Below are positions 11,344-12,285 of a DNA stretch of 12,285 bases, piece after piece. The notes beneath the pieces were generated by a model. The model ran no database searches, was not told the DNA's origin, and saw only the letters and a list, made by a program, of their open reading frames with translations. The stretch is from Flavobacteriaceae bacterium (lineage in GTDB: Bacteria > Bacteroidota > Bacteroidia > Flavobacteriales > Flavobacteriaceae), in NCBI GenBank assembly GCA_030828025.1, contig JAURDG010000022.1, forward strand, positions 1-12,285, written 5' to 3'. Position 1 is the first letter of the stretch. Every line of letters begins with the position of its first letter. Made by a program: the position numbers and the translations under genes.

Positions 11344-12285
11344 ATGAGTCAATACCTCTCTCGTAATAAAGCACTTATCTTGCTAGAAGACGGAACGGTA
11401 TTTCACGGCAAATCCATTGGAATTGAAGGCCAAGCTTTTGGCGAGTTGTGCTTTAACACGGGCATGACGGGTTATCAAGAGATTTTTACAGACCCATCGT
11501 ATTATGGGCAGCTTATGGTTACTACCAATGCACACATTGGAAACTATGGCGTTTTACATAACGAGTCCGAATCTGATACTATTCAGATATCAGGGCTTAT
11601 CTGTAAAAATTTCAATACTGGATTTTCACGCGAAGCCGCAGACAGTTCTTTGTTTGATTTTTTCGAAAAGCAACAACTCGTTGCCATTTCTGATGTAGAT
11701 ACACGTGCACTTGTCAGATATATACGTGACAACGGCGCTATGAATGCCATAATCTCAACACAGACCGAAGACTTAGATGCGTTAAAAAAACAACTCGCAG
11801 GTGTACCATCCATGAAGGGATTAGCTCTTGCACCTAAAGTTTCCACATCTGAACCCTATTATGTGGGTGATGCAGACGCTCCTTTGAAGGTTGCTGCCTT
11901 GGATTTGGGTATCAAGAAAAACATCTTGCGCAATCTTGCCAGCAGAGGTGTCTTTATTAAGGTTTTTCCATTGAACACTACGTTTGAGGCCATGAGCGAT
12001 TGGAATCCTGACGGTTATTTCTTGTCCAATGGACCTGGCGACCCAGAACCTTTGCATGCTGCTCAGGCTGTTGCCTCCGAGATCATTGACAAGGGGCTTC
12101 CTTTATTTGGCATCTGTTTGGGGCATCAAATTATTGCACTTTCGCAAGGTATTTCAACTTATAAAATGCTCAACGGTCACCGCGGTATCAACCACCCCGT
12201 GCTTAATTTAGAAACGGGTAAGGGCGAAATTACCTCTCAAAACCACGGTTTTGCTATCAATAGGGCAGAAACGGAAACACACAAG
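11344..12285 (+). CDS. carA: Carbamoyl-phosphate synthase small (glutaminase) subunit, 3'-truncated by window end
   Basis: CarA hydrolyses glutamine and passes ammonia to CarB, making carbamoyl phosphate for pyrimidine and arginine synthesis. From ATG 11344 the frame is open for 314 codons to the window edge. The N-terminal CarA domain shows FGELCFNTGMTGYQEIFTDP (32-51) and ISDVDTRALVRYIRDNGAMN (115-134). The class I glutamine amidotransferase domain begins about 181 with LKVAALDLGIKKNILRNL and has SNGPGDPE (228-235). The nucleophile elbow LFGICLGHQ (254-262) places the catalytic cysteine at 258; GHRGINHPV (278-286) and QNHGFAI (299-305) follow. The catalytic His and Glu, in the GHPEASPGP-type motif, lie beyond the window, as do about 50-60 residues. 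It has its own promoter-like element and is separated from rplQ by a terminator. Confidence 0.96.
   Translation, partial: MSQYLSRNKALILLEDGTVFHGKSIGIEGQAFGELCFNTGMTGYQEIFTDPSYYGQLMVTTNAHIGNYGVLHNESESDTIQISGLICKNFNTGFSREAADSSLFDFFEKQQLVAISDVDTRALVRYIRDNGAMNAIISTQTEDLDALKKQLAGVPSMKGLALAPKVSTSEPYYVGDADAPLKVAALDLGIKKNILRNLASRGVFIKVFPLNTTFEAMSDWNPDGYFLSNGPGDPEPLHAAQAVASEIIDKGLPLFGICLGHQIIALSQGISTYKMLNGHRGINHPVLNLETGKGEITSQNHGFAINRAETETHK

Overview
The window is a piece of a bacterial chromosome that carries most of one long ribosomal-protein gene cluster, followed by the start of a pyrimidine/arginine biosynthesis gene. All recognised genes are on the + strand. The proteins look like Bacteroidetes, most likely class Flavobacteriia. 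The evidence is secY followed directly by infA and rpmJ with no adk or map between them, a zinc-free L36 and long zinc-free S14, an almost complete lack of Shine-Dalgarno sequences, a TAnnTTTG-type promoter element, and carA directly downstream of rplQ. Genus or species cannot be told from the sequence alone.

Layout. Positions 1-42 are the last codons of rplB (L2). Then come the end of the S10 block (rpsS, rplV, rpsC, rplP, rpmC, rpsQ), the spc block (rplN, rplX, rplE, rpsN, rpsH, rplF, rplR, rpsE, rpmD, rplO, secY), and infA, rpmJ and the alpha block (rpsM, rpsK, rpsD, rpoA, rplQ). No promoter or terminator was recognised between rplB and rplQ, so this reads as one transcription unit or a few fused ones. 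Junctions are extremely tight: most are 0-12 nt and two are one-base TAATG overlaps. The one exception is a 54-nt gap before rpsD that can fold and may be an S4 autoregulatory site. A strong intrinsic terminator at 11279-11311 closes the cluster. A promoter-like element follows at once and drives carA, which runs off the right edge at 12285. No stretch over 300 nt lacks a gene; the longest gap is 90 nt (rplQ to carA).

The genes together supply both ribosomal subunits, the initiation factor IF-1, the RNA polymerase alpha subunit, and SecY, the channel that exports or inserts nascent proteins.

Most of the region is ordinary housekeeping sequence, and I see no new multi-gene system, mobile element, CRISPR array or tRNA/rRNA gene. 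The points worth a second look are: (1) SecY carries about 50 extra N-terminal residues that form two extra hydrophobic segments; (2) the foldable 54-nt spacer before rpsD; (3) L17 has a long basic-then-acidic low-complexity tail with an internal repeat; (4) a 13-14 nt sequence is repeated at the same distance after the rpoA and rplQ stop codons.
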